Part shown: positions 44,901 through 55,535 of the stretch, piece by piece
How the letters are laid out: the number at the start of each line of letters is the position of its first letter
How positions within the stretch are numbered: position 1 is the first letter of the stretch
Origin: an uncultured Pelagibacteraceae bacterium
GTDB lineage: Bacteria > Pseudomonadota > Alphaproteobacteria > Pelagibacterales > Pelagibacteraceae
Length of the DNA: 64,000 nucleotides
Assembly: GCA_905620505.1 (NCBI GenBank)
Contig: CAJQTN010000005.1
Location: 16,001-80,000, forward strand
Direction of reading: 5' to 3'
Made by a program: the position numbers and the translations under genes
The notes under the pieces: model-generated
What the model was told of the DNA's origin: nothing
Databases searched by the model: none
Seen by the model: the letters and a program-made list of their open reading frames with translations, nothing else

Positions 44901-45919
44901 TAGTTGAAATCATTAATAAACTTAACAAATTTTTCAATAAATTCTTTATTTGTTGGAAGTTTATTTTTTTTCATGTCTTTTTGAATTTTTTTATAATTCT
45001 TTTTAATATTATTAAGCGTACTTAAAAAACTTAAAAAATTTCTCTTTGAAACAAAAATTCCTTTTTTATCTCCAATAACATGTTTGATTTCATCAAAAAT
45101 AACTACAGGTCTTCTTCTAGCTAATGCCTCAAGCAATACCATTGGATGCCCTTCGGTAAATGAAGGTAAAATTAATATATTGTGATCATCATAATATTTT
45201 ATTAATTTATTTTTATTTTTTTGAGTAGGAAGTATTTTTATATTGTTTTGATTTATTTTATATAATGAATTTTTTTCAGCACCTACTATCGTTAGAAAAA
45301 TATCTTTTTTACTTTTAATTAAATTTGTAAGTGAATATATGCCTTTTTCTATTCTTATTCTTCCAACATATAATAATTTAAAATTTTTTATCTCTATTTT
45401 TTTTGATTTTCTTAACCAAATTGAATCCAGTTGAGATGGACTTATAATTTTTCCTTTTTTTCCTCTAAGGATATAGTTTCTGCAACTTATTAAGTTTGAA
45501 ATTGTAGCCGTAATACTAAACATGAAGTGGTAAATTATAGGTCCAATTTTACCTACTATTGCTTTATATTCACTATACCCGTCACTTCTTAAATAAACAA
45601 TAGGTTTTCTCCCTAATAGTCTAATCAACAAAGACATTATAAATGTATAGGGTGAAATTGAAATTATCAAGTATTTGGCCTCTTCATCTTTTAAAGCAGA
45701 TAACATTGATGAAATGTAAGAAAAAATATTGTTAAATATTTTAATTTTTTTTATTTTTATTTCGTGGGTTCTTTTTTTTTTAGATTTTCTTGCTAATAAA
45801 TTTACTTCAAATTTTTTATTTAAACCTTCTGGTGTAGATTTAAGATCTATATTATCACAATAAAATTTACCACCTTGTAATGAAATACTTTCATTTGAAA
45901 TGATAAACAGTTTTTTCAT
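44900..45919 (-). CDS. Glycosyltransferase family 4-like protein
   Basis: 339 residues with GT-B architecture. The C-terminal half has [18 protein letters not shown] (about 167-184), a KxxxxxVGAE segment and the sugar-nucleotide site [26 protein letters not shown] (residues about 251-276), typical of family 4 enzymes that build surface glycans or glycolipids. The N-terminal half is divergent. The start overlaps lepA's stop by one base (TAATG). The TAG stop supplies the first base of tRNA-Ser. Acceptor and donor sugars cannot be told. Confidence 0.85.
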   Translation of the reverse strand: MKKLFIISNESISLQGGKFYCDNIDLKSTPEGLNKKFEVNLLARKSKKKRTHEIKIKKIKIFNNIFSYISSMLSALKDEEAKYLIISISPYTFIMSLLIRLLGRKPIVYLRSDGYSEYKAIVGKIGPIIYHFMFSITATISNLISCRNYILRGKKGKIISPSQLDSIWLRKSKKIEIKNFKLLYVGRIRIEKGIYSLTNLIKSKKDIFLTIVGAEKNSLYKINQNNIKILPTQKNKNKLIKYYDDHNILILPSFTEGHPMVLLEALARRRPVVIFDEIKHVIGDKKGIFVSKRNFLSFLSTLNNIKKNYKKIQKDMKKNKLPTNKEFIEKFVKFINDFN

Positions 45920-47727
45920 TAAGGTTCTTTGTTAATTTTTAAAACACCAATAAAAGCCTCTTGGGGTATTTCTACTCTACCAAATTGTTTGGATCTAGCT
46001 TTTCCTTTTTTTTGTTTTTTCAATAATTTTTTCTTACGATCTCCAGCACCACCCCCATGTATTTTGGTAAGTACATCTTTTGAAAATCCTTTTATAGATT
46101 CTCTTGCTACAATTTTTCCTCCTATAGCAGCCTGAATTGGGATCATAAAATTGTGTCTAGGTATAAGATCTTTTAATTTTTCACAAACTTGCCTTCCAGT
46201 TTTTTCAGCAAAATCTTTATGAATGATCATTGCTAGAGCATCAACAGGTTCTGTATTTACAAGAATACTTAATTTAACTAAATCTCCTTCCTTGTGGCCA
46301 GTAATTTCATATTCAAAGCTAGCATAACCACTGGATACAGATTTCAGTCTATCGTTAAAATCAAATACTATTTCATTGAGTGGTAGATCGTAAGATAAAA
46401 CTGCACGATTTCCAGAATAGGTTAAGTTAGTTTGGATTCCTCTTTTGTCTTGGCAAATTTTAATGATAGTTCCTAAATATTCATCAGGTGTAATAATGGT
46501 GGCTTTAATCCATGGTTCTTCAATTTTTTCTATATATGTTGGGTCTGGCATATTAGAAGGATTCTGTAGATCCATGATTTCCCCTTTTGCTTTATGTACT
46601 TTGTAAATTACCCCAGGCGTAGTTGTTATTAAGTTTACATCAAATTCTCTTTCAAGTCGTTCTGTTGTTATTTCTAAATGTAACAATCCTAAAAAACCAC
46701 ATCTGAAACCTAATCCAAGTGCACTTGAAGACTCTGCTTCATAAGAAAAACTTGCGTCATTTAATCGTAATTTAGCTAAACCATCTTTTAATTTTTGATA
46801 CTCAGAGCTATCTATGGGGAAAAGCCCACAAAAAACTACAGGTTTGCTAGGTTTAAATCCAGGTAGAGGCTCATCTACAGGGTTTGCAGCGTCACAAATT
46901 GTGTCGCCTACTTTTGTCTCTGAAAGCGATTTGATGCCGGTAATAATAAATCCAATCTGCCCAGACCTTAGCTGATCTATGTCTACAGCTTTTGGTGTAA
47001 AAACTCCAACTTTTTCAATTACATATTCTTGATCGTTAGACATTAATTTTATTTTCATTCCTTTTTTAATTTGTCCATCAATTATTCTCACTAGAATAAC
47101 TACTCCTAAATAACTGTCATACCAACTATCAACTAGTAGTGATTTTAATTTATTATTTTCAACACCTTTTGGAGGTGGTAAAATTTTAATAATAGATTCT
47201 AAAATATCATCAATGCCTTCTCCTGTTTTACCAGAGCAATTAATTGCGCCCAACGTATCAATTCCTACTACATCTTCTATTTCTTTTTTAGTTTTGCCTA
47301 TGTCAGAAGCTGGTAGATCTATTTTATTTAATACAGGAACAACTTCATGATTAATTTCTAATGCCTGATAAACGTTTGCTAATGTCTGAGCTTCAACACC
47401 TTGTGTGCTATCAACTATCAATAAAGAACCTTCACAGGCAGACAAAGACCTACTGACTTCATAACTAAAGTCTACGTGACCCGGTGTATCAATAATATTT
47501 AAAATATAATCTTTTCCATCTTTTGCTTTGTAGTTCAATCTTACAGTTTGAGCCTTAATTGTTATTCCTCTTTCTTTTTCAATGTCCATGGAGTCAAGAA
47601 CTTGAGCTGACATTTCTCTATCTGTTAAACCACCACACTTATGAATAATACGATCTGCAATTGTAGATTTTCCATGATCTATATGTGCAATTATAGCGAA
47701 ATTACGTATTCTTTCTATATCAGACAT
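45919..47727 (-). CDS. lepA: Elongation factor 4 (LepA)
   Basis: Ribosome-associated GTPase affecting back-translocation and initiation-complex assembly. The GTP-binding motifs are [15 protein letters not shown] (about 12-26), DTPGHVDF (about 81-88) and NKID (about 133-136). Domains II, III and V follow, and the C-terminal domain unique to LepA has [19 protein letters not shown]. 602 residues, full length. The start shares a base with the pheT stop. Confidence 0.97.
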   Translation of the reverse strand: MSDIERIRNFAIIAHIDHGKSTIADRIIHKCGGLTDREMSAQVLDSMDIEKERGITIKAQTVRLNYKAKDGKDYILNIIDTPGHVDFSYEVSRSLSACEGSLLIVDSTQGVEAQTLANVYQALEINHEVVPVLNKIDLPASDIGKTKKEIEDVVGIDTLGAINCSGKTGEGIDDILESIIKILPPPKGVENNKLKSLLVDSWYDSYLGVVILVRIIDGQIKKGMKIKLMSNDQEYVIEKVGVFTPKAVDIDQLRSGQIGFIITGIKSLSETKVGDTICDAANPVDEPLPGFKPSKPVVFCGLFPIDSSEYQKLKDGLAKLRLNDASFSYEAESSSALGLGFRCGFLGLLHLEITTERLEREFDVNLITTTPGVIYKVHKAKGEIMDLQNPSNMPDPTYIEKIEEPWIKATIITPDEYLGTIIKICQDKRGIQTNLTYSGNRAVLSYDLPLNEIVFDFNDRLKSVSSGYASFEYEITGHKEGDLVKLSILVNTEPVDALAMIIHKDFAEKTGRQVCEKLKDLIPRHNFMIPIQAAIGGKIVARESIKGFSKDVLTKIHGGGAGDRKKKLLKKQKKGKARSKQFGRVEIPQEAFIGVLKINKEP

Positions 47728-50129
47728 CAGGATCTAATTGTTGCACCTGTTTTTTCTCTAACAGCTTTTATTATTTTTTGACTTATCAGATCTAAGTCAC
47801 TCTCTGTAAGTGTTTTATCTTGGGATTGAATTACAACATTTATTGCCACTGATTTTTTTCCTTCCGGTATATTTTGTCCTTCAAAAACATCAAAGGTTAT
47901 TACTTTTTTTATAATATTATCATCTATTGTTTTTATTATATTTTCAAGCTCTCCTACCTTGAAAAATTTATCAATAACAAAAGCAAAGTCTCTTTCTGAT
48001 TTTTGAAAATCAGAAGTTATATAATTTTTTTTGCTAACTCGTGCTTTTTCTTTTGGTTTTGGAATATTTTTTAAAAAGATCTCCAACCCAAAAATATTTT
48101 TTTCTTTAAAATCTAAATTTTTAATTATTGCTGGGTGTAATTCACCAAAGTACGCGAGGTGCGGTCCTTTTTCAGATTTTAAATTCACAGATCCTGATCT
48201 TCCTGGGTGATAGCAGTTCTTTGTGTTATCGCTTACAAAAAGATCGCTTTCCTCTAAGCCTAAATCAATTAAAGTCCTAATCACGTCACTTTTAATGTCA
48301 AAAACATCTACGTTTCGAGATTTTTCTAGCCAACTTTTTCTACTCACCAATCCTGACCTTAGCCCGCCGACTACAATTTGCTGTTCCCCGGGGTTTTTAC
48401 CAAAAAATACTGGACCTACTTCAAAAAAAGATAAATCTTCATAACCACGATCCTGATTTTTTTTTAAATAAATAATAAGGTTAGAAAAGACAGACCTACG
48501 AAGGACATCTAAATCAGACGAAATAGGATTAAAAATCTTTATTTCTGTTTCTCCTTTAGCAAATTGTTTATCAATTTTAGAATCTGTAAATGACCAGGTT
48601 ATTGCTTCTAGATAGCCTTTGGATGCTAAAGCTCTTTGTGACAAGTGAAACAATTTTTGACTAAAATTTAATGTATCTTTAATTCTCTTTTTTTTAGGCT
48701 CTATTAATTCAATTTTATCAAAACCCTTAATTCTAATTAATTCTTCGATTAAATCTATGTCTTGAGAAATATCCGTTCTCCAAGTAGGTATCTCCACTTT
48801 TAATATTTTTTTACTATTTTTTATTTTACAACCTAGTGATGTTAAAATTTTATTTACTTCTAAACGTGAAATTGTAATACCAACAACTTTTTTAAATTTT
48901 TCTATATCTAGAGTTATTGTTTTATTTTTTTGGTCAGCAGAACCTGTAATAGAAAATTTACTTGCTGAACCTCCACATATTTTTACTATTAAAGCTACTG
49001 CAAGTTCTAAACCTTCCTTAATTGAGTTTGGATCTATTCCTCTTTCAAACCGGTATTTTGCATCAGTATTAATATTAAGCACTTTTGATGTTTTTCTTAT
49101 CGATGCAGGCAAAAAATAAGCAGATTCTAATAAAATATTTTTAGTATCTAGCCCCGTTGAAGTTGAGGTTCCACCAATTATACCACCTAATCCTAAAACT
49201 CCACTTTTATCAGAAATTACACACATGTCGTCTTGAAGCTTATAATTTTTATTATCTAACGCTTCAAAATTTTCTCCTAATTTTGAATTTCTTACTACAA
49301 TCTCTTTGTTAATTTTATCTGCGTTGTAGGCATGTAAGGGTCTGTTTAGATCGAACATTACATAGTTAGTAATGTCAACCACTGCTGAAATTGGCTTCAA
49401 ACCTAATGCAATAATTTTATCTTTTAGCCATGAGGGACTTTCTTTATTGGTAATATTTTTAATATAGCAACTGCCAAATGCCAAACAGTCTTGATTTTTA
49501 CTTTTTGATATTGAAACTTTGATAGGTTGTGTGAAGTTTTGTTTTAGTGGTTTTTTTTTTATTTTTATTAGGCTACCAAAACCAGAGGCTGCTAGATCTC
49601 TTGCAATACCTCTTACGCCTAGACAGTCCGCTCGATTAGGAGTTATAGAAATATCTATTACTTTTTCAGCTTTGTTTTTGAAATAGCTCTTACCTATTTC
49701 GTTATCTTTGTTTTTTAATTCTATTATTCCCTCACTTTTAGTAGATAAATTTAATTCACTTTCGGAACAAAGCATGCCACTTGATTCTATGCCTCTAATT
49801 TTAGCAACTTTTAATTTGAAATTTGATTTAGGTATTGTTGCTCCAGGTGGAGCATATATAGTTAGTAAACCTTCTCTGGCATTGGGTGCTCCACAAACAA
49901 CTTTGATAATTTTTTTTCCATCTAGAGTTACGTCACAAACTTTAAGTTTGTCTGCGTTTGGGTGTTTTTCGGCTTTTAATATTTTAGCAATCTTAAATTC
50001 GTCGAGCTCACCTTTGTTCTCTTTAATGCCCTCAACTTCCAAGCCAATACTAGTTAACTGTTCTATTGTTTTGGCTTCATTAGCTTTACTGTTTAGATGC
50101 TCTTTAAGCCACGAGTGTGTAATTATCAT
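47727..50129 (-). CDS. pheT: Phenylalanyl-tRNA synthetase beta subunit
   Basis: Editing and tRNA-binding subunit of the heterotetrameric enzyme. Domain order: tRNA-binding EMAP-like domain (about 40-150; [18 protein letters not shown]), B3/B4 editing domain (about 210-385), B5 domain (about 395-475), catalytic-like core, and the C-terminal ferredoxin-fold anticodon-binding domain (about 705-800; [17 protein letters not shown]). 800 residues, full length. It overlaps pheS by 4 bases. The charged product is the tRNA-Phe encoded at 14040-14114. Confidence 0.97.
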   Translation of the reverse strand: MIITHSWLKEHLNSKANEAKTIEQLTSIGLEVEGIKENKGELDEFKIAKILKAEKHPNADKLKVCDVTLDGKKIIKVVCGAPNAREGLLTIYAPPGATIPKSNFKLKVAKIRGIESSGMLCSESELNLSTKSEGIIELKNKDNEIGKSYFKNKAEKVIDISITPNRADCLGVRGIARDLAASGFGSLIKIKKKPLKQNFTQPIKVSISKSKNQDCLAFGSCYIKNITNKESPSWLKDKIIALGLKPISAVVDITNYVMFDLNRPLHAYNADKINKEIVVRNSKLGENFEALDNKNYKLQDDMCVISDKSGVLGLGGIIGGTSTSTGLDTKNILLESAYFLPASIRKTSKVLNINTDAKYRFERGIDPNSIKEGLELAVALIVKICGGSASKFSITGSADQKNKTITLDIEKFKKVVGITISRLEVNKILTSLGCKIKNSKKILKVEIPTWRTDISQDIDLIEELIRIKGFDKIELIEPKKKRIKDTLNFSQKLFHLSQRALASKGYLEAITWSFTDSKIDKQFAKGETEIKIFNPISSDLDVLRRSVFSNLIIYLKKNQDRGYEDLSFFEVGPVFFGKNPGEQQIVVGGLRSGLVSRKSWLEKSRNVDVFDIKSDVIRTLIDLGLEESDLFVSDNTKNCYHPGRSGSVNLKSEKGPHLAYFGELHPAIIKNLDFKEKNIFGLEIFLKNIPKPKEKARVSKKNYITSDFQKSERDFAFVIDKFFKVGELENIIKTIDDNIIKKVITFDVFEGQNIPEGKKSVAINVVIQSQDKTLTESDLDLISQKIIKAVREKTGATIRS

Positions 50130-51193
50130 TTACTTAGACCTCTATAGTTAGTTGGTACATCCAAAGGGTCAAAGCCAAAATGAGACAACCAACGATAATC
50201 ATTTTCAAAAAATGCCCTTAAATCATTAATTCCATATTTAAGCATTGCAAGACGATCAATCCCCATTCCAAAAGCAAATCCTTGGTATTTGTCTGGATCT
50301 ATTTTCACGTTTCTAAGAACGTCTGGATGTACCATTCCACAGCCTAGAATTTCTAACCATTTATCTCCTTCTCCAATTACTATTTTACCATTTTCAATTC
50401 TGTATCCGATATCAACTTCAGCTGATGGCTCGGTAAATGGAAAATGACTTGGTCTAAATCTCATTTTAACATTTTTAACTTCAAAAAATTCTTTAATGAA
50501 ATAGTCTAAACAACCTTTTAAGTGGCTCATGGTAATATTTTTATCTATGTGTAAACCTTCCAGCTGATGAAACATTGGTGCGTGGGTTTGATCGCTGTCA
50601 CATCGATATGTTCTGCCTGGTACAATGATCTTGAATGGTGGTTTTTTGTTTAACATTGTTCTAATTTGTACAGGCGAAGTGTGAGTTCTTAAAAGAATTG
50701 TTTTATTTTCTTCTAAATAAAAAGTATCATGCATATCTCTTGCGGGATGTTCCTCAGGAGTGTTTAGAGCGGTAAAGTTATTATACTCCGTTTCTACATC
50801 TGGTCCTTCCGCAACAGAAAAACCAATTTCAGAAAAAATAGATGAAATTTCATCGATCACTTGAGAGACAGGATGAATCTTTCCATTTTGAAATGATCTT
50901 ACTGGTAATGTCACATCTAACTTTTCGTCTTTAAGTTTTGCATTAACTTCCGATGTTTCTAATTCTAAAAGTTTTTTTTCTAATTGACTCGTTAGGCTGT
51001 CTTTTGTTTTATTTAAAGAAGATGCAAATTCTTTTCTCTTATTTGCTTCTACAGACGTTAAACTCTTAAATTGATTTGTGATTTCACCACTCTTACCAAA
51101 AAATTCAGTTTTTAAAATTTGTAATTCTTCTTTAGATTTTACAGATTTAATTTTTTGCTCGAAGCTAGAATTTATGTTGTCTAAATCAATCAT
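50126..51193 (-). CDS. pheS: Phenylalanyl-tRNA synthetase alpha subunit
   Basis: Class II catalytic subunit. A coiled-coil N-terminus (about 1-85) precedes the catalytic domain with motif 2-like [19 protein letters not shown] and the motif 3 stretch [18 protein letters not shown] (about 311-328). [20 protein letters not shown] is the usual central segment. 355 residues. It lies 49 bases downstream of rplT. No PheM-like leader peptide or attenuator was found in that gap. Confidence 0.97.
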   Translation of the reverse strand: MIDLDNINSSFEQKIKSVKSKEELQILKTEFFGKSGEITNQFKSLTSVEANKRKEFASSLNKTKDSLTSQLEKKLLELETSEVNAKLKDEKLDVTLPVRSFQNGKIHPVSQVIDEISSIFSEIGFSVAEGPDVETEYNNFTALNTPEEHPARDMHDTFYLEENKTILLRTHTSPVQIRTMLNKKPPFKIIVPGRTYRCDSDQTHAPMFHQLEGLHIDKNITMSHLKGCLDYFIKEFFEVKNVKMRFRPSHFPFTEPSAEVDIGYRIENGKIVIGEGDKWLEILGCGMVHPDVLRNVKIDPDKYQGFAFGMGIDRLAMLKYGINDLRAFFENDYRWLSHFGFDPLDVPTNYRGLSK

Positions 51194-51242
51194 AGAGTTT
51201 TTTGATTCCTTTTATTAGTATAGGATAAATCAAAGACCCTAA

Positions 51243-51599
51243 TTAGTTAAGGGAGGATTGAGCTTTTTTTACTATGGTTTTGAAGACTTCTGGGTTGTTG
51301 TAAGCTAATTCAGCAAGTACTTTTCTGTCTAATTTAATTTTAGACTTATTTAAACCATTTATAAATTGTCCGTAAGTCATGCCTTCTGCTCTTGCGCCCG
51401 CATTTATTCTTTGGATCCATAGAGATCTAAATTCTCTTTTGTTTGTTTTTCTATCTCGGTAAGCATACTGCATTGCTTTTTCCATAGCTTGACGAGCTAC
51501 ACGAATAGTATTTTTTCTTCTACCGTATTGACCTTTAACTCTTTTTAAAACTTTATTATGTTTTGCTCTACTAATTACGCCACGTTTTGTTCTAGCCAT
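51243..51599 (-). CDS. rplT: 50S ribosomal protein L20
   Basis: 118-residue basic ribosomal protein ([20 protein letters not shown], later [20 protein letters not shown]). Essential early assembly protein of the large subunit, and a translational autoregulator of infC-rpmI-rplT in other bacteria. It is 5 bases downstream of rpmI and upstream of pheS, the order seen in E. coli. Confidence 0.98.
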   Translation of the reverse strand: MARTKRGVISRAKHNKVLKRVKGQYGRRKNTIRVARQAMEKAMQYAYRDRKTNKREFRSLWIQRINAGARAEGMTYGQFINGLNKSKIKLDRKVLAELAYNNPEVFKTIVKKAQSSLN

Positions 51600-51604
51600 T
51601 TTTT

Positions 51605-51805
51605 TTACCTGTTATAAGGCATATACGATTTAACAATTTTAGTGTCTGCATCAGACATTATCGTAGTACCTCTGAGTCTTCTAATTTGCGCGTTACTTCT
51701 TTTAATCATTCCATGCCTTTTACCTGCTTGTGGTCTTTTTACTTTTCCAGAAGCTGTGAATCTAAATCTTTTTTTTGCTGAACTTTTAGTTTTTAATTTT
51801 GGCAT
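51605..51805 (-). CDS. rpmI: 50S ribosomal protein L35
   Basis: 66-residue basic protein, [20 protein letters not shown] then [17 protein letters not shown]. Full family match. It is separated from infC by 57 bases that contain a candidate internal promoter, and sits 5 bases before rplT. Confidence 0.98.
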   Translation of the reverse strand: MPKLKTKSSAKKRFRFTASGKVKRPQAGKRHGMIKRSNAQIRRLRGTTIMSDADTKIVKSYMPYNR

Positions 51806-51817
51806 AAATGTTGAGGC

Positions 51818-51846
51818 CTTATATATAGATTAAATATTCTTTACAA
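51818..51846 (-). promoter_or_regulatory. Candidate internal promoter for rpmI-rplT-pheST
   Basis: On the minus strand TTGTAA (51846-51841), a 17-base spacer and TATAAG (51823-51818). Transcription would start near 51811, leaving about 6 bases before the rpmI ATG at 51805. It could free the ribosomal protein and pheST genes from control by thrS-infC. Confidence 0.4.
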
Positions 51847-51862
51847 GACGATATTATCTTTA

Positions 51863-52408
51863 CTAAATAGGCTGAATTATCATTATCATTTGCCTGCCCT
51901 CGAATTTAGGGTGCGTTTCTATTTTACCTACCTCTTTTGTATCTTCAATAATTCTATTCATCAGATCTTTACCTAAATTAATATGCTGCATCTCTCTTCC
52001 TTTAAATTTAACTGTGAACTTAACTTTATCTTTATTAACCAAAAATTTTTTAGCATTTTTTACTTTAAAATTATAATCATGAACATCAGTACCCGGTCTC
52101 ATTTTAATTTCTTTTAAAGCAACTACTTTTTGTTTTTTTTTAGCGATATTTGTTTTTTTTTGTAAATCGTATTTATATTTACCCATATCCATAATTTTAC
52201 AAACCGGTGGATTTGCATTAGGAGATATTTCGATTAGATCTAGTCCCTCTTCTTTTGCAAGTTCTATTGCTTTTTTTAAAGGTAGGATCCCTACATTGTT
52301 TCCATCACTACCAATAACCTGGACATCGATAGCTCTTATTTGTTGATTAGACTTTGGTCCTTGCGGCCTACTTCTCCTTTGAAAATAATTTGGTTTAAAA
52401 TTTGACAC
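51863..52408 (-). CDS. infC: Translation initiation factor IF-3
   Basis: Keeps ribosomal subunits apart and checks start codon pairing. 181 residues with the N-terminal domain (QQIRAIDVQVIGSDGNNVG), a Lys-rich linker (IAKKKQKVVALKEIKMRPG) and the C-terminal domain (KFKGREMQHINLGKDLM). The start codon is GTG at 52408, placed directly after the thrS stop (TAAGTG). Rare start codons are known for infC elsewhere, where they allow IF-3 autoregulation; GTG is only mildly unusual. Confidence 0.96.
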   Translation of the reverse strand: MSNFKPNYFQRRSRPQGPKSNQQIRAIDVQVIGSDGNNVGILPLKKAIELAKEEGLDLIEISPNANPPVCKIMDMGKYKYDLQKKTNIAKKKQKVVALKEIKMRPGTDVHDYNFKVKNAKKFLVNKDKVKFTVKFKGREMQHINLGKDLMNRIIEDTKEVGKIETHPKFEGRQMIMIIQPI

Positions 52409-54325
52409 TTAATTCAAGGGAAGTTTATTTGCTGTAAGAATATTTTGAATCAATTCTTCTCTTTTAAAAGTCTCTTGTTTTTCTGAACCGAGTCTTCGTA
52501 GAGTTACAGTATTTTCTGAGATTTCTTTTTTACCACAAACTAGTATCATGGGAACTTTTGCCAAAGAATGTTCTCTAATTTTGTAATTAATTTTTTGATT
52601 TCTTAAATCCACTTCGCATTTTATACCTTCTTTAAATAGATCTTCAAATAGGTTTTTTACATAATCATTATTTTCTTCTGCTATTGGTAAAATTACAACT
52701 TGTGTTGGCGCCAACCAAAAAGGTAATTTACCAGCATAATTTTCAATTAAAATTCCAATAAATCTTTCAAGAGAACCAAATAAAGCTCTATGTAACATAA
52801 CAGGGGTTTTTTTACTGCCATCTTTATCAACATACGTGGCTCCAAGTCTGTATGGCAAATTTAGGTCAACTTGTAAGGTTCCGCATTGCCAATCTCTTCC
52901 TATTGCATCTCTTAATACAAATTCTATTTTGGGACCGTAAAAAGCACCCTCACCTTTATTAATTGTATATTCTAGTTTTGAAAGTTTTATAGCAGTAAGT
53001 AAAGCGGATTCAGATTTATCCCAAATTTTATCATCTCCAACTCTCTTTTCTGGTCTGTCAGAATATTTTAATATTACATTTTCAAAACCTAAATCTTTAT
53101 AAATTTTTAAAATTAAATTCGTTACACTTAATGTTTCTTCAGTGATCTGATCATCGGTACAAAAAATATGGGCGTCATCTTGGGTAAAAGCTCTTACTCT
53201 TAGGAGGCCATGGAGTGCACCCGATGGCTCATAACGGTGCACTTTACCAAACTCAGATAATTTTAAAGGTAAGTCACGATAGCTCTTTAAACCTTGGTTA
53301 AAAACTTGAACACAGCCAGGACAGTTCATGGGCTTAATAGCAAAAATTTTTTCATCAGGCGTTTCCGAGGTATACATGTGTTCGCTAAATTTTTCCCAAT
53401 GGCCAGATTTTTCCCATAAACTTCTATCTAATAATTCTGGTGTATTAATTTCTTTATATCCAGCTAATCTTTGCTTCATTCTCATATACTCAACTAATCT
53501 TTGAAAAAGAGTCCAACCTTTTTCATGCCAAAATACAGCACCAGGACTCTCTTCTCTGAAATGAAATAAATCCATTTCTTTTCCTAATTTACGATGATCT
53601 CTTTTTTCAGCTTCTTCTAGCCTATGAAGATATTCTTCTAATTCTTTTTTTGATGCCCAACATGTTCCGTAAATTCGTTGTAACATTTCATTATTTGAAT
53701 CTCCTCTCCAGTAAGCTCCTGAAACTTTAATAAGTTTAAAAACTTTTCCTATTTTTCCAGTTGAAGATAAATGTGGGCCACGACATAAATCACTCCAATT
53801 TCCATGACTATAAATTGAAACTTCTTCCCCAACTGGAATACTCTCAATGATTTCTGCTTTATATTTTTCACCTATTTTTTTAAAATGTTTTATTGCATCT
53901 TCTCTTTTCCAAACATGTCTAAAAGTTTTTTCATTTCTATCTACTATTTCTTCCATTTTTTTTTCAATTTTTATTAAATCATTTTTTGTGAACGGTTCTT
54001 TTCTAGCAAAATCATAATAAAAACCATTTTCTATTACTGGGCCAATAGTAACTTGTGTTCCTGGATATAGCTCTTGAACTGCCATTGCCAAAATATGCGC
54101 AGCATCATGTCGTAAAACTTCTAATCCTTCTTTGTCTTTAGATGTAATGATTTGTATTTTTGAATCTTTTCTAATTTCAAAACTTAGGTCTTTAAGTTCT
54201 CCATCCACAGACATAATAAGAGCTTCTTTTTCAAGAGATTTACTAATTTTTTTTACAAGCTCAAATCCATTTATGGATTTTTCAAAAGATATTTTTTTTC
54301 CATCTAAAAGTTGAATGTTAAGCAT
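52409..54325 (-). CDS. thrS: Threonyl-tRNA synthetase
   Basis: Charges tRNA-Thr and edits mischarged Ser. Domains in order: TGS (about 1-60), editing SAD-like domain with HDAAHILAMAVQELYPG (about 74-90) and the matching HGNWSDLCRGPHL Cys/His site, class II catalytic core (about 240-530) with IKPMNCPGCVQVF (about 330-342), and anticodon-binding domain (about 535-638). 638 residues. First gene of the thrS-infC-rpmI-rplT-pheS-pheT-lepA run. Confidence 0.97.
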   Translation of the reverse strand: MLNIQLLDGKKISFEKSINGFELVKKISKSLEKEALIMSVDGELKDLSFEIRKDSKIQIITSKDKEGLEVLRHDAAHILAMAVQELYPGTQVTIGPVIENGFYYDFARKEPFTKNDLIKIEKKMEEIVDRNEKTFRHVWKREDAIKHFKKIGEKYKAEIIESIPVGEEVSIYSHGNWSDLCRGPHLSSTGKIGKVFKLIKVSGAYWRGDSNNEMLQRIYGTCWASKKELEEYLHRLEEAEKRDHRKLGKEMDLFHFREESPGAVFWHEKGWTLFQRLVEYMRMKQRLAGYKEINTPELLDRSLWEKSGHWEKFSEHMYTSETPDEKIFAIKPMNCPGCVQVFNQGLKSYRDLPLKLSEFGKVHRYEPSGALHGLLRVRAFTQDDAHIFCTDDQITEETLSVTNLILKIYKDLGFENVILKYSDRPEKRVGDDKIWDKSESALLTAIKLSKLEYTINKGEGAFYGPKIEFVLRDAIGRDWQCGTLQVDLNLPYRLGATYVDKDGSKKTPVMLHRALFGSLERFIGILIENYAGKLPFWLAPTQVVILPIAEENNDYVKNLFEDLFKEGIKCEVDLRNQKINYKIREHSLAKVPMILVCGKKEISENTVTLRRLGSEKQETFKREELIQNILTANKLPLN

Positions 54326-54333
54326 TATTTGCT

Positions 54334-55491
54334 TTATTTAAGTAGTTTCTTGTACTCTGTAAAGGTGCTTTGGCACATTTGATCGACATTAAATTTTTTT
54401 TCCACGTTTTTTCTTCCTTGTTCGCCCATTAAACTCAAAGATTTTTTATTCATTTCCATAATTTTGTTTATAGTCTTAGCTAATTCTTCTTGGTCGTTGT
54501 GTTTATATAGCAAACCTGATTTGCCATTTAATACAGTTTCTCTAGAGCCACCAATATCACTTGCAATAATAGGTTTATTCATGGCTTGGGCTTCTACGGC
54601 CACTCTTCCGAACGCCTCAGGCTCAATTGAACTCGATATAACAAGATCACTTAGTTTGTAAGCTAATGGCATTTCTTTGCAGTTATCAATAAAGGTTATT
54701 TTTTTTTTTAATCTATATCTTTCAGTTAAAAGTAAGAGTTTTTTTGAATACATTTCTCTTCCCTGATTAGAGCCTAAAATAATTGCATGAAAATTTTTTT
54801 TGTTGTGTTTCTCAAAGAGTAAACTTAAAGATTCTATAAATGTTTCCTGCCCCTTCCATTTTGTTAGGCGTCCGGGAAGAAGAATTATAAAATTATTTTT
54901 ATCAATTTTCCAAGTCGATGCTAAAATATTTGCTTTTTGTTCTGATGTATTTTTTGAGTTAAAATATTCTAAATTAATTCCTCTAAAAACTACCATTAAC
55001 TTTTTTTTTTTTGGGTTTAAATATTTTTGATAATTCTCATTTATATGATTAAAAATAAAATTTGAGCCTCCAATAATTAATTTTGATCGAACCATGACGC
55101 TATTATATAAATGTTTAAGTTTACTCGAAAAATTATAAGTCCCATGAAAAGTAGTAACAAATTTTTTTCTTGAAAAAAAACAGGCCAACAAGCAGGACCA
55201 GGCAGGTGCACGGCTTCGAGCGTGTACTATGTCGATATTGTATAATAACAATATAAAAAAAATAATAATAAAATTAACAAAAATAATTATCGGATTTTTT
55301 GATTGTACCGGTAGACGAATTACTTTTACTTTATCTGTCCTTACATATTTTAAAAGCTGACCACCGCTAGTAATTAAAAATGATTTACACTCTTGCTCTG
55401 CTAAAAAATGAGCTAAGTCATAACAACCTGTTTCTGCACCACCAAACCCTAATTTAGGAATTACTTGTAAAACTTTAATTTTTGTTGTCAT
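54334..55491 (-). CDS. Glycosyltransferase family 4
   Basis: A GT-B enzyme of family 4. It begins KVLQVIPKLGFGGAETGCYDLA and carries HARSRAPAWSC, VTTFHGTYNF, LLPGRLTKWKGQETFIESL (about 205-223) and the donor-site segment SSSIEPEAFGRVAVEAQAMNKPIIAS (about 285-310), with GGSRETVLNGKSG following. Probably builds lipopolysaccharide or another surface glycan. The start is placed at the ATG at 55491 (385 residues). An upstream in-frame ATG at 55527 overlaps a TATAAT sequence (55518-55513) that looks like the gene's own -10 element. Confidence 0.9.
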   Translation of the reverse strand: MTTKIKVLQVIPKLGFGGAETGCYDLAHFLAEQECKSFLITSGGQLLKYVRTDKVKVIRLPVQSKNPIIIFVNFIIIFFILLLYNIDIVHARSRAPAWSCLLACFFSRKKFVTTFHGTYNFSSKLKHLYNSVMVRSKLIIGGSNFIFNHINENYQKYLNPKKKKLMVVFRGINLEYFNSKNTSEQKANILASTWKIDKNNFIILLPGRLTKWKGQETFIESLSLLFEKHNKKNFHAIILGSNQGREMYSKKLLLLTERYRLKKKITFIDNCKEMPLAYKLSDLVISSSIEPEAFGRVAVEAQAMNKPIIASDIGGSRETVLNGKSGLLYKHNDQEELAKTINKIMEMNKKSLSLMGEQGRKNVEKKFNVDQMCQSTFTEYKKLLK

Positions 55492-55512
55492 GTTATATAT
55501 TAGCAAATTAAA

Positions 55513-55518
55513 ATTATA
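55513..55518 (-). promoter_or_regulatory. -10 element before the glycosyltransferase
   Basis: TATAAT on the minus strand, about 22 bases before the ATG at 55491. The -35 region is weak. It argues that the upstream ATG at 55527 is not used. Confidence 0.4.
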
Positions 55519-55535
55519 ACCTGACATGAAAAATA

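Noticed and set aside
51194-51242. PheM-type leader peptide attenuator between rplT and pheS
   Set aside because: The 49-base gap has no Phe-rich mini frame followed by a terminator hairpin.
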